DNA of 6,899 nucleotides from an uncultured Streptococcus sp. (GTDB lineage: Bacteria > Bacillota > Bacilli > Lactobacillales > Streptococcaceae), in assembly GCF_959025735.1 (NCBI RefSeq), contig NZ_CAUFJQ010000096.1, forward strand, positions 1 to 6,899, given 5' to 3'. The notes under the pieces are model-generated. The model was given only the letters and a program-made list of their open reading frames with translations. It had not been told where the DNA came from and searched no databases. The translations under genes were made by a program, and so were the position numbers. Each line of letters opens with the position of its first letter. Position 1 is the first letter of the stretch. This document shows positions 1 to 5,086 of this stretch, piece after piece.

Positions 1-22
1 CGCTTCGCTTGCTAAGGCACAT

Positions 23-55
23 AGAAAAGCCCTCACACAAAAACTGTGTGAGGGC
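23..55 (-). terminator. T-box regulated intrinsic terminator
   Basis: On the minus strand an 11-bp perfect stem GCCCTCACACA/TGTGTGAGGGC (45-55 and 29-39) encloses the loop GTTTT and is followed by TTTTCT. Its 5' arm contains CCTC, which can instead pair with GAGG of the T-box (64-78) to form the antiterminator. This is the expected switch: uncharged tRNA stabilises the antiterminator and permits transcription to continue leftward out of the window. Confidence 0.93.
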
Positions 56-273
56 GTAGTGTCCGCGGTGCCACCTCTTTTATAGGGAAAAATAGCTGGT
101 CTTTCCCTACATCTCTATCTCCTCTATCAAGGAGTTGCACGGTAAGGGGTGCCAACCGAATTCACATGGGTTAGAATTCATTGATCATAACAGTCCAATT
201 TTCATCAGTCGCTATTGCTTGTTCACAATTCCCACAAGCTCCCTGAAAATAGCCGACTCATTACTTTTCTGTT
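29..273 (-). ncRNA. T-box riboswitch leader, probable tRNA-Trp sensor
   Basis: This leader RNA senses uncharged tRNA and controls termination before a gene lying left of the window. Seen on the minus strand: a Stem I base helix AACAG/CTGTT, an AGUA loop-E strand, and a GCTATT/AATAGC helix. It is capped by the conserved AGGGAGCTTGTGGG and GTGAACAAGC distal elements. Stem III is an 8-bp TAGGGAAA/TTTCCCTA hairpin at 83-109. The T-box itself, AGAGGTGGCACCGCG, is at 64-78, followed by a terminator that competes with it. The proposed specifier is TGG (195-197), followed by A and abutting the base helix. The bulge UGGC (70-73) would pair with a tRNA ending G73-CCA, which fits tRNA-Trp and excludes Phe, although a TTC lies further downstream. 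AAT (Asn, also G73) is the main alternative. The T-box class is nearly certain; the Trp assignment is inference. Confidence 0.93.
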
Positions 274-279
274 GCTACC

Positions 280-307
280 ATTATAACCCTTTTTCTTCGA
301 AAGTCAA
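280..307 (-). promoter_or_regulatory. Promoter of the T-box leader
   Basis: On the minus strand TTGACT (302-307) and a perfect TATAAT (280-285) are 16 bases apart. Transcription should start near 273, just before the Stem I base helix. Upstream, at 308-360, the DNA is rich in A and T tracts and could act as an UP element. No clear terminator separates this promoter from the DUF1304 gene upstream, so some read-through into the leader is possible. Confidence 0.85.
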
Positions 308-389
308 TAAAATTTTTAGTCTTTTTTTATACTTTTTTCTACACTTATTTAATAAAATCAACTCAAAGATCCCTAGGGGCCTGTCCTTT

Positions 390-752
390 TTATCCCAAAA
401 ATAGGATACTCAACAAAGCCAAAATTGCAGGACCACCTTGGGTCAAGATAATCTTTTTATTGGCTGTCATCGCACCGTAGGCCGCAGCTCCAATAATAAA
501 GAGCACGAAAATCGTAACAACTTCACTATTTTTAGAGACAAACAATCCATACAAGAGGAAGACACCGATCAAGGCATTGTATATTCCTTGATTTTTAAAT
601 AAAGAGGTCACAGATGGACGAGCGAGTTCTTCTTTATCCATGTTGAAAACCCGACTTGTGGTATCAGATGTGGTTCTGATGCTCTCCAAATAAAAAATAT
701 ATAGATGCTCCAGTGCAGCAAGACTTGCTAAAATAATCGTCAGTAATGACAT
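390..752 (-). CDS. DUF1304 family small membrane protein
   Basis: A 120-residue integral membrane protein of the DUF1304 family, whose biochemical role is not established. Four hydrophobic segments are visible, at about residues 2-21, 57-73, 77-96 and 101-119. A polar loop of about 35 residues separates the first two. Family-type signatures are EHLYIFYLE (15-23) in the first segment and FKNQGIYNA (52-60) leading into the second. The start is supported by AAAGGAG (761-767) 8 bases upstream of ATG. The gene lies 15 bases behind the MarR-family gene, and its ribosome binding site sits directly after the MarR stop, so the two are almost certainly co-transcribed. That suggests the membrane protein is a target of, or works with, the regulator, perhaps in response to a small molecule or membrane stress. 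This functional idea is inference. Confidence 0.85.
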   Translation of the reverse strand: MSLLTIILASLAALEHLYIFYLESIRTTSDTTSRVFNMDKEELARPSVTSLFKNQGIYNALIGVFLLYGLFVSKNSEVVTIFVLFIIGAAAYGAMTANKKIILTQGGPAILALLSILFLG

Positions 753-767
753 CGTAGATTCTCCTTT

Positions 768-1196
768 TTATTCAACTGTTATTTGTTCAATGCCAGATAC
801 TAATTTGTCCAGCAGGTAAGAAAATTGCTCTTGTTCTTGAGCCGTCAAAATCCGACTCATCTGTTCTTTCACCGCCACATGATGGCGAGGGGGATGTTTG
901 ACCAAACGATTATAGGCCGTATCCGTCAAATGAATTAAGATTTCCCGCTGATTCTTTGGATTTCGACTCCGATGGACAAATCCTTCCTTTTCCAATATTT
1001 TGAAATGCCGGGTTAAAGCCGCTGGATCAATCTGCAAGCGTTCCTGAACAGCGATCTGATTGCAAGGCGCTTGTTCTAATAAATCCTGCAAGATTTGGTA
1101 ACGCGTTAAGCTAATCCCTAGGCGCTTTTCAAATAACTGTGTAGTTGATTGATCTGCCAAGCGTAGTTGGTAGAGTAAATCATTTATTTCTGCCAT
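768..1196 (-). CDS. MarR family transcriptional regulator
   Basis: A 142-residue winged helix-turn-helix DNA-binding protein, the usual MarR length. These proteins act as dimers and usually repress their own operon until a ligand or oxidant binds. The winged-helix core runs from about residue 28 to 92. The recognition helix is near 58-71 (DPAALTRHFKILEKEG region), and a wing follows at 76-91 with a basic RSRNPKNQRE stretch. The N- and C-terminal helices (3-25, 108-140) would form the dimer interface. There is one cysteine, C45, between helices, not at the N-terminal position typical of OhrR sensors, so peroxide sensing is not evident. The start has GGAG 7 bases upstream. Two palindromic boxes between the -10 element and the start suggest autorepression. 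The DUF1304 gene follows in the same operon. The ligand is unknown. Confidence 0.93.
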   Translation of the reverse strand: MAEINDLLYQLRLADQSTTQLFEKRLGISLTRYQILQDLLEQAPCNQIAVQERLQIDPAALTRHFKILEKEGFVHRSRNPKNQREILIHLTDTAYNRLVKHPPRHHVAVKEQMSRILTAQEQEQFSYLLDKLVSGIEQITVE

Positions 1197-1216
1197 ATTC
1201 CTTCTCCGTATTATTT

Positions 1217-1243
1217 TTGATAAATCAATAATTGATAGGTCAA
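1217..1243. promoter_or_regulatory. Tandem palindromic boxes, probable MarR operator
   Basis: Two copies of a 12-base palindromic box, TTGATAAATCAA (1217-1228) and TTGATAGGTCAA (1232-1243), are separated by 3 bases and so repeat every 15 bases. Each has TTGA/TCAA arms, with the first extending to 5-bp arms. The second box touches the -10 element of the marR promoter and both lie between it and the start codon, where a bound dimer would block transcription. Palindromes of this size are typical MarR-family sites; that the adjacent MarR protein binds here is inference. Confidence 0.7.
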
Positions 1244-1271
1244 TTATAAACTTTTTCTTCTATCCTGGCAA
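1243..1271 (-). promoter_or_regulatory. Promoter of the marR-DUF1304 operon
   Basis: On the minus strand TTGCCA (1266-1271) and a perfect TATAAT (1243-1248) are 17 bases apart, close to the sigma-A consensus. Transcription should start near 1236, inside the tandem operator boxes. The -35 element overlaps one arm of an additional inverted repeat GCAAG/CTTGC (1268-1285). Confidence 0.8.
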
Positions 1272-1300
1272 GAAAAAAAGCTTGCACTATTCTTTCGCAC

Positions 1301-1325
1301 AAAAAAAGCCGCCTGATTGGGCGAC
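1301..1325 (-). terminator. Rho-independent terminator of the small RNA
   Basis: On the minus strand GTCGCC (1320-1325) pairs with GGCGGC (1308-1313), with one G-U pair, around the loop CAATCA, followed by seven T (1301-1307). It forms the 3' end of the small RNA. No other convincing terminator follows the HAD gene, so it probably also stops transcripts coming from the MATE-HAD unit. Confidence 0.92.
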
Positions 1326-1397
1326 TCTTAGGGAGATTATTATGAAAAAGAAAAGTTTTAGGATTTTTCTAAACAAAGTTAGGAGGTCTTTGTTTAT
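1301..1397 (-). ncRNA. CiaR-controlled small RNA of the csRNA type
   Basis: A non-coding RNA of about 97 nt read leftward. Near its 5' end a perfect 8-bp stem AAACAAAG/CUUUGUUU (1388-1395 and 1371-1378) holds the 9-nt loop ACCUCCUAA, which exposes an anti-Shine-Dalgarno CCUCC. A U- and A-rich single-stranded stretch follows, containing CAUAAUAAUCUCCC (1331-1344). That is complementary to a ribosome binding site, a 6-base spacer and AUG. The RNA ends in a GC hairpin with seven U. These features, together with a CiaR repeat in the promoter, match the csRNAs of streptococci, which block translation of target mRNAs, for example of competence genes in pneumococcus, under the CiaRH system. Family length (roughly 90-150 nt) fits. 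The exact ends and the targets are inferred. The complementary strand shows a spurious short reading frame. Confidence 0.88.
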
Positions 1398-1403
1398 GCT
1401 TCT

Positions 1404-1436
1404 ATTATAACGGACATTTCTTAAAGAAAGCTTACG
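1404..1436 (-). promoter_or_regulatory. CiaR-dependent promoter of the small RNA
   Basis: On the minus strand the direct repeat CGTAAG-N5-TTTAAG (1431-1436, 1420-1425) is followed after 10 bases by TATAAT (1404-1409). The CiaR consensus is TTTAAG-N5-TTTAAG placed at the -35 region with this spacing. The downstream half is perfect and the upstream half differs in its first two bases. There is no ordinary -35 hexamer, so activation by CiaR is likely. Transcription should begin around 1397. Confidence 0.85.
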
Positions 1437-1464
1437 ACTTTATTTCAAAATAAAAACAAATTCT

Positions 1465-2094
1465 TTACAGATTCTTTTCAGCGTTTAAAATACCTGGGAT
1501 ATCTAGTAAGGTGTTCATCTGATGATTACCTTCATAGTCAGACGTCAAGAAATTGATACTCTGAATCTGGCTATTTCTTGCAAAGTCAATATCCAGGCTC
1601 CGATCCCCAATATAGTAGGTCTTTTCTGGCTCCAACCCGTACTTCTCCATCAGATACATAGCAGCTTCTGGGTCAGGCTTGCGGGCAAAACCACTTTGAC
1701 TGGTCAAAATCTCTGTAAAAAAAGATTCCAAACCCAAATCCCGTAGGATGACAAAGGCATTCTCTCCCTTATGGGTATAGACAAACTGCTCAATTCCAGC
1801 TTCTTGTCCCCAGGATAGGACATCACGCGCCCCATCCATCAGAAGGACCTGGGCATTTTTCTCCGCTAGACTTTCAGCTCGGCGACGATTCAAGTCAGTC
1901 ACGTCCAGATGATACTCCTCCGCCACCGCTACTAAAAGATCTTGAACCGAATGCTTCAAGATGTAGTCTTTAATGCTGGCTCGGTCAAAGGGAAGCTGAT
2001 AAGTTGCATAGGTCTCCTCAAGACCTGCTAAAATAGCATCATAGGAATCCAGCAAGGTCCCATCCAAATCCCAAATAAAGGCTCGTTTTGTCAT
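1465..2094 (-). CDS. HAD superfamily hydrolase, phosphoglycolate phosphatase-like
   Basis: A 209-residue cytosolic HAD subfamily IA hydrolase that likely removes phosphate from a small phosphorylated metabolite. All catalytic motifs are present. Motif I is DLDGT (9-13) with nucleophile D9 and acid/base D11. Motif II is T107 in VYTHKG. Motif III is K139 in RKPDP. Motif IV is GDRSLDID (163-170) with Mg-binding D164 and D168. An alpha-helical cap lies between motif I and about residue 80. Length is normal for the phosphoglycolate phosphatase (Gph)/beta-phosphoglucomutase-like group, but nothing in the sequence fixes the substrate. The start overlaps the stop of the MATE gene as ATGA, and AGGAG (2105-2109) lies 10 bases upstream inside that gene, so translation is probably coupled. 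The CiaR-type small RNA promoter begins about 30 bases after the stop. Confidence 0.92.
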   Translation of the reverse strand: MTKRAFIWDLDGTLLDSYDAILAGLEETYATYQLPFDRASIKDYILKHSVQDLLVAVAEEYHLDVTDLNRRRAESLAEKNAQVLLMDGARDVLSWGQEAGIEQFVYTHKGENAFVILRDLGLESFFTEILTSQSGFARKPDPEAAMYLMEKYGLEPEKTYYIGDRSLDIDFARNSQIQSINFLTSDYEGNHQMNTLLDIPGILNAEKNL

Positions 2095-3371
2095 TTTTTC
2101 TTCTCTCCTACTTTTCGTCTATATAGCTGACTCAAAAATAGCCAACGAAAGCCATTGTCGAGCAGCGTCCCCGTCCAGACCCCTGGAAGGCCAAAGCCAA
2201 GGGTTACTCCAAGCAGATAACCGGCTCCAATTCGAATGACCCACATGCCAATCGTCGTTGCATAAAATGGAAGTTTCCCATTTCCCAAGCCTTGCCAAAC
2301 AGCTGTATAGATGACCGTTCCTGCTGTAAACGGCGTTCCTAACAAAGAAAAGAGGACAACCGAAAGGCTAGCTTCGACTGCTTTTGTATCTTGTGTGTAG
2401 AGATGGGTCAGAAGGGTGCCCCCAAAAAAGATTCCCAAGGCAATGGGTAACATTAACACGAAGGACAACCAGTAAGACTGCTTTCGAAGGCGGGCAATCT
2501 GCTCAAGATCACCTTCACCGAGGCTTCGTGCCACTAACATGACTGTCGCTGTGGCCACTCCAAACACCGGCATGTAGTTAAACTGGGTCAAGGTTTCTCC
2601 GATGGCATTTCCGGCGACTGCCTCAGTCCCAAAAGCAACCACGATCGCAATGATCACCACATCTCCAGCTCGCATCATCAGCCGCTCTCCAGCAGCTGGA
2701 AGCGCTAAATTCAAGAGCTTACGATCCAATCCCCAACGTAGGGGGGCAAAGGGCAACTGGACCTTTTGCCACAAGAGGATAACGCCAACCAGACGGGCTA
2801 GCACAGTCCCCAAAGCTGCTCCGACAATGCCCCAACCAAAAAGGAAAATAGCCACAGAGGAGAATAGAGCATTTAAAACATTGGTCAACAAGCTGACATA
2901 CATGGGAATACGTGGATTGTTGGCTACCCGAACCAGCGAGCCCAGGGTCGTCATCAAGCCTAAGAGAACAATGGTCCCGCCGACCAAGGAAAGGTAAATC
3001 CCCCCACTTTCGGCGACTGCAGCTTCCGTTCCCAACAGCGAAATCATCTGGCGTCCAAACAACAGCGAAGCCCCTCCTAAGAGAGCACTCAACAACAAGG
3101 TCACCTTTAGGGACTCTGTCGCATGGTAGGCAATGTGGTCTTGATTTTTTTCACCCAAGCTTTTAGACATGACACTGGCAACTGCTGCACCCAGTGCCAA
3201 AAAGATGGCTTGATAGATGGTGATGATGTTTCCTGCGACGGAAACACCTGAAATGGCAACCAAGCCCAGGTGAGCCACTAAATAAGAGTCCACCATGCCC
3301 ATCAGCATTTGTAAGAAATTTTCACCCATGGCAGGAAGGGCGATGTTTAAGATTTTTTTGTATGAATTCAT
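2091..3371 (-). CDS. MATE family multidrug/cation antiporter
   Basis: A 426-residue membrane transporter of the MATE family, which exports drugs or organic cations in exchange for Na+ or H+. About twelve hydrophobic segments are visible. The internal duplication of the family is clear: ILNIALPAMGENFLQ (7-21) matches LLNLALPAAGERLMM (219-233). Likewise VMSKSLGE (67-74) in the first half matches VMLVARSLGE (277-286) in the second. The sequence ends in a basic VGEKKK tail. The N-terminus runs directly into segment 1 as in the family, supporting this start even though no ribosome binding site is visible. A strong hairpin ends 8 bases before the ATG. The HAD gene overlaps its 3' end. It resembles the DinF-like/NorM-type groups; the substrate cannot be told from sequence. 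Confidence 0.95.
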   Translation of the reverse strand: MNSYKKILNIALPAMGENFLQMLMGMVDSYLVAHLGLVAISGVSVAGNIITIYQAIFLALGAAVASVMSKSLGEKNQDHIAYHATESLKVTLLLSALLGGASLLFGRQMISLLGTEAAVAESGGIYLSLVGGTIVLLGLMTTLGSLVRVANNPRIPMYVSLLTNVLNALFSSVAIFLFGWGIVGAALGTVLARLVGVILLWQKVQLPFAPLRWGLDRKLLNLALPAAGERLMMRAGDVVIIAIVVAFGTEAVAGNAIGETLTQFNYMPVFGVATATVMLVARSLGEGDLEQIARLRKQSYWLSFVLMLPIALGIFFGGTLLTHLYTQDTKAVEASLSVVLFSLLGTPFTAGTVIYTAVWQGLGNGKLPFYATTIGMWVIRIGAGYLLGVTLGFGLPGVWTGTLLDNGFRWLFLSQLYRRKVGEKKK

Positions 3372-3379
3372 GAGTATAT

Positions 3380-3401
3380 AAAAGAGCCAAACGGCTCTTT
3401 T
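3380..3401 (-). terminator. Terminator hairpin between thrC and the MATE gene
   Basis: On the minus strand AAAAGAGCC (3393-3401) and GGCTCTTTT (3380-3388) form a perfect 9-bp stem with loop GTTT. The T run is part of the 3' arm and continues as ATATA. It lies 20 bases after the thrC stop and 8 bases before the MATE start codon. The same A and T flanks also make it a weak terminator in the plus direction. Confidence 0.78.
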
Positions 3402-3421
3402 GATCTTTCTAATACAGAGAA

Positions 3422-4906
3422 TTAAAGTCCCAAGTAGTCTTCTACGGCTGCTTGCATGTCTTTGGCTGCCACGCTTGTACGATGGCGAACTGGTGCAGTT
3501 TCAAGGCCGTCTACAGCCGGTGGCACAGGAACACCTGAGAGTGTGTGTAATTTAGCCAAGGCTTCGAAATCGCCTAGACCTGTCTCGCCCGTCACCGCTT
3601 CTACTGCCACAACTGGGAATTTATAAGGACTTGCTGTAGAGGCAATGACTGTTTTAGCAGTATCCCCTGTTTGGGTCCGGTATTTTTGGTAAACGGCTGA
3701 TGCTACGGCTGTATGAGGGTCTTCGATGTAATCAGACGCTTCATAGACCCGCTTGATCTCTGCAGCAGTTTCTGCTTCATCTGCGTATGCAGCCGCAAAC
3801 AAATCTAAGATGTCTGCATCAAAGTTGAACAATTGGTACTGACCTGTTGCAACAAGGCTTTCCATCAATTCTTTGGTCTTTGTGGCATCATTGCCTACCA
3901 AGTGGAAAATCAAGCGTTCCAAGTTTGAAGAAACCAAAATATCCATCGATGGGCTAGTGGTCACCTTGAACTCACGTTTCTTATCATAGACATGTGTTTT
4001 GAAGAAGTCTGTCAAGACATTGTTTTCATTTGACGCACAGATCAATTTTCCAACTGGAAGACCGATTTGTTTGGCATAGAAAGCTGCCAAGATATTTCCA
4101 AAGTTTCCTGTTGGGACGGTAAAGTTGACTTTTTCTCCCGCTGTGATTTGGCCTGTCTTCACCAATTGCGCATAGGCGTATACGTAATAGACAACCTGAG
4201 GCACCAAACGACCAATGTTCATAGAGTTGGCTGATGAGAATTGCATCTTGTTGGCTGCTAATTTTTCACGAAGCGCCACATCATTGAACATGTGTTTGAC
4301 ATTGGTTTGGGCATCGTCAAAGTTTCCATCGATCGCGATGACATGGGTATTGTCCCCAGTTTGAGTCGTCATTTGCAATTCTTGCACCTTGCTGACACCA
4401 TCTTTTGGGTAAAAGACAATAATCTCTGTTCCTGGAACATCGGCAAAACCTGCCATGGCAGCTTTTCCTGTATCTCCAGAAGTCGCCGTCAAGATGACAA
4501 TTTTATTTTCCAAACCGTGCTTTTTAGCTGCTGTTGTCATAAAGTAAGGCAAGATCGACAAAGCCATATCTTTAAAGGCAATGGTGGAGCCGTGGAAAAG
4601 TTCCAAGTTGTATTGCCCATCGAGTTTGACAAGCGGAGCAATAGCCGGGGTATCAAACTTGCTGTCATAAGCATGAGAAATACAGTAGTCCAACTCTTCT
4701 GCTGTAAAGTCGTCCAAAAAGGCTGACAAAACAAGCTTGGCCACTTCTTGGTAAGAAGCGTCTTTGAGGGTATCAAAATCCAGCTCTACTTGAGGATAAG
4801 AGACTGGAGTAAACAAACCGCCATCTGTCGCCAATCCTTGAAGGATGGCTTGACTAGCTGTTACAGTATTTTTTTCATCTCGTGTTGATTGATAAACTAA
4901 TGTCAT
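3422..4906 (-). CDS. thrC: Threonine synthase
   Basis: Threonine synthase converts O-phosphohomoserine and water to threonine and phosphate, the last step of threonine biosynthesis, in the cytosol with pyridoxal phosphate (PLP). At 494 residues it matches the long class of bacterial threonine synthases. The N-terminal domain holds TDGGLF (27-32). The PLP Schiff-base lysine is K112 in HGSTIAFKDMAL. Phosphate- and cofactor-binding motifs follow: TSGDTGKA (142-149), SSANSMNIGRL (224-234) and PTGNFGN (265-271). ASNENNVL (291-298) and SSNLERL (326-332) are also typical. The start MTLVYQSTRD is the standard N-terminus; AAAGGA (4918-4923) lies 11 bases upstream, slightly long. It has its own promoter and terminator and is apparently monocistronic, apart from the homoserine dehydrogenase and kinase genes that are often nearby. 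No attenuator or T-box is seen in its leader. Confidence 0.97.
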   Translation of the reverse strand: MTLVYQSTRDEKNTVTASQAILQGLATDGGLFTPVSYPQVELDFDTLKDASYQEVAKLVLSAFLDDFTAEELDYCISHAYDSKFDTPAIAPLVKLDGQYNLELFHGSTIAFKDMALSILPYFMTTAAKKHGLENKIVILTATSGDTGKAAMAGFADVPGTEIIVFYPKDGVSKVQELQMTTQTGDNTHVIAIDGNFDDAQTNVKHMFNDVALREKLAANKMQFSSANSMNIGRLVPQVVYYVYAYAQLVKTGQITAGEKVNFTVPTGNFGNILAAFYAKQIGLPVGKLICASNENNVLTDFFKTHVYDKKREFKVTTSPSMDILVSSNLERLIFHLVGNDATKTKELMESLVATGQYQLFNFDADILDLFAAAYADEAETAAEIKRVYEASDYIEDPHTAVASAVYQKYRTQTGDTAKTVIASTASPYKFPVVAVEAVTGETGLGDFEALAKLHTLSGVPVPPAVDGLETAPVRHRTSVAAKDMQAAVEDYLGL

Positions 4907-4938
4907 GACTGTTTCATTCCTTTACTAGTAGTCTTCTC

Positions 4939-4947
4939 ATTATATCA
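4939..4947 (-). promoter_or_regulatory. Extended -10 promoter of thrC
   Basis: On the minus strand TGATATAAT (4939-4947) is a perfect -10 with the extended TGn element. The -35 position (GTTAAA at 17-base spacing) is poor, which is common for streptococcal extended -10 promoters. The start should be near 4932, giving a leader of about 26 bases. A small perfect hairpin sequence GCCAAATCTTGGC (4977-4989) lies just upstream of the -35 position. Confidence 0.75.
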
Positions 4948-5010
4948 TAAATGTCAGAAAATTTAACGGCTTTTCGCCAAATCTTGGCAAAGGTCGGCAA
5001 ACAGAAGCTA

Positions 5011-5043
5011 GATAAAAGAGAGCAGGCGCAACGACTTTGCTCC
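5011..5043 (-). terminator. Probable terminator after hisS
   Basis: On the minus strand GGAGCAA (5037-5043) pairs with TTGCGCC (5025-5031) around AGTCG, with one A-G mismatch. An alternative outer pairing is GAGCA (5038-5042) with TGCTC (5020-5024). It is followed by TCTTTTATC (5011-5019). The hairpin is imperfect and lies about 45 bases past the hisS stop, so the call is moderate. Confidence 0.55.
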
Positions 5044-5086
5044 TACTCCCATGCGAATCTGTTTTTCAGGTGTCTGCAAGACTTGA

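Noticed and set aside
1..22. A possible coding start on the minus strand just after the T-box terminator (ATG at 20-22).
   Set aside because: No ribosome binding site other than the terminator itself precedes it and only seven codons are visible, so no gene can be supported inside the window.
143..175. GAATTC repeated, with TTC as a possible Phe specifier of the T-box.
   Set aside because: It lies downstream of the Stem I base helix, and the UGGC bulge does not match the A73 of tRNA-Phe. TGG at 195-197 fits both the position and the discriminator.
371..390. CCCTAGGG and a T-rich stretch after the DUF1304 stop as a terminator.
   Set aside because: The palindrome has no loop and is not followed by a T run in the minus direction.
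135..404. An 89-codon plus-strand frame over the left intergenic region.
   Set aside because: It runs antisense to the T-box leader and its promoter, has no ribosome binding site and no recognisable protein features.
1342..1410. A plus-strand 22-codon frame starting MKKKSFRIF with GGGAG upstream, looking like a leader peptide or toxin.
   Set aside because: It is the exact complement of the small RNA. Its SD and ATG are the mirror of the anti-SD/anti-AUG segment, and its end overlaps the CiaR promoter. No plus-strand promoter or following gene is seen.
2602..3166. Two long plus-strand frames inside the MATE gene.
   Set aside because: They are antisense shadows of a well-supported membrane protein and show no domain features.
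3372..3390. TATATA directly before the MATE ATG as a -10 element for a leaderless mRNA.
   Set aside because: It is only 3 bases from the start codon and no -35 or extended -10 is present. It was kept only as a question in the findings.
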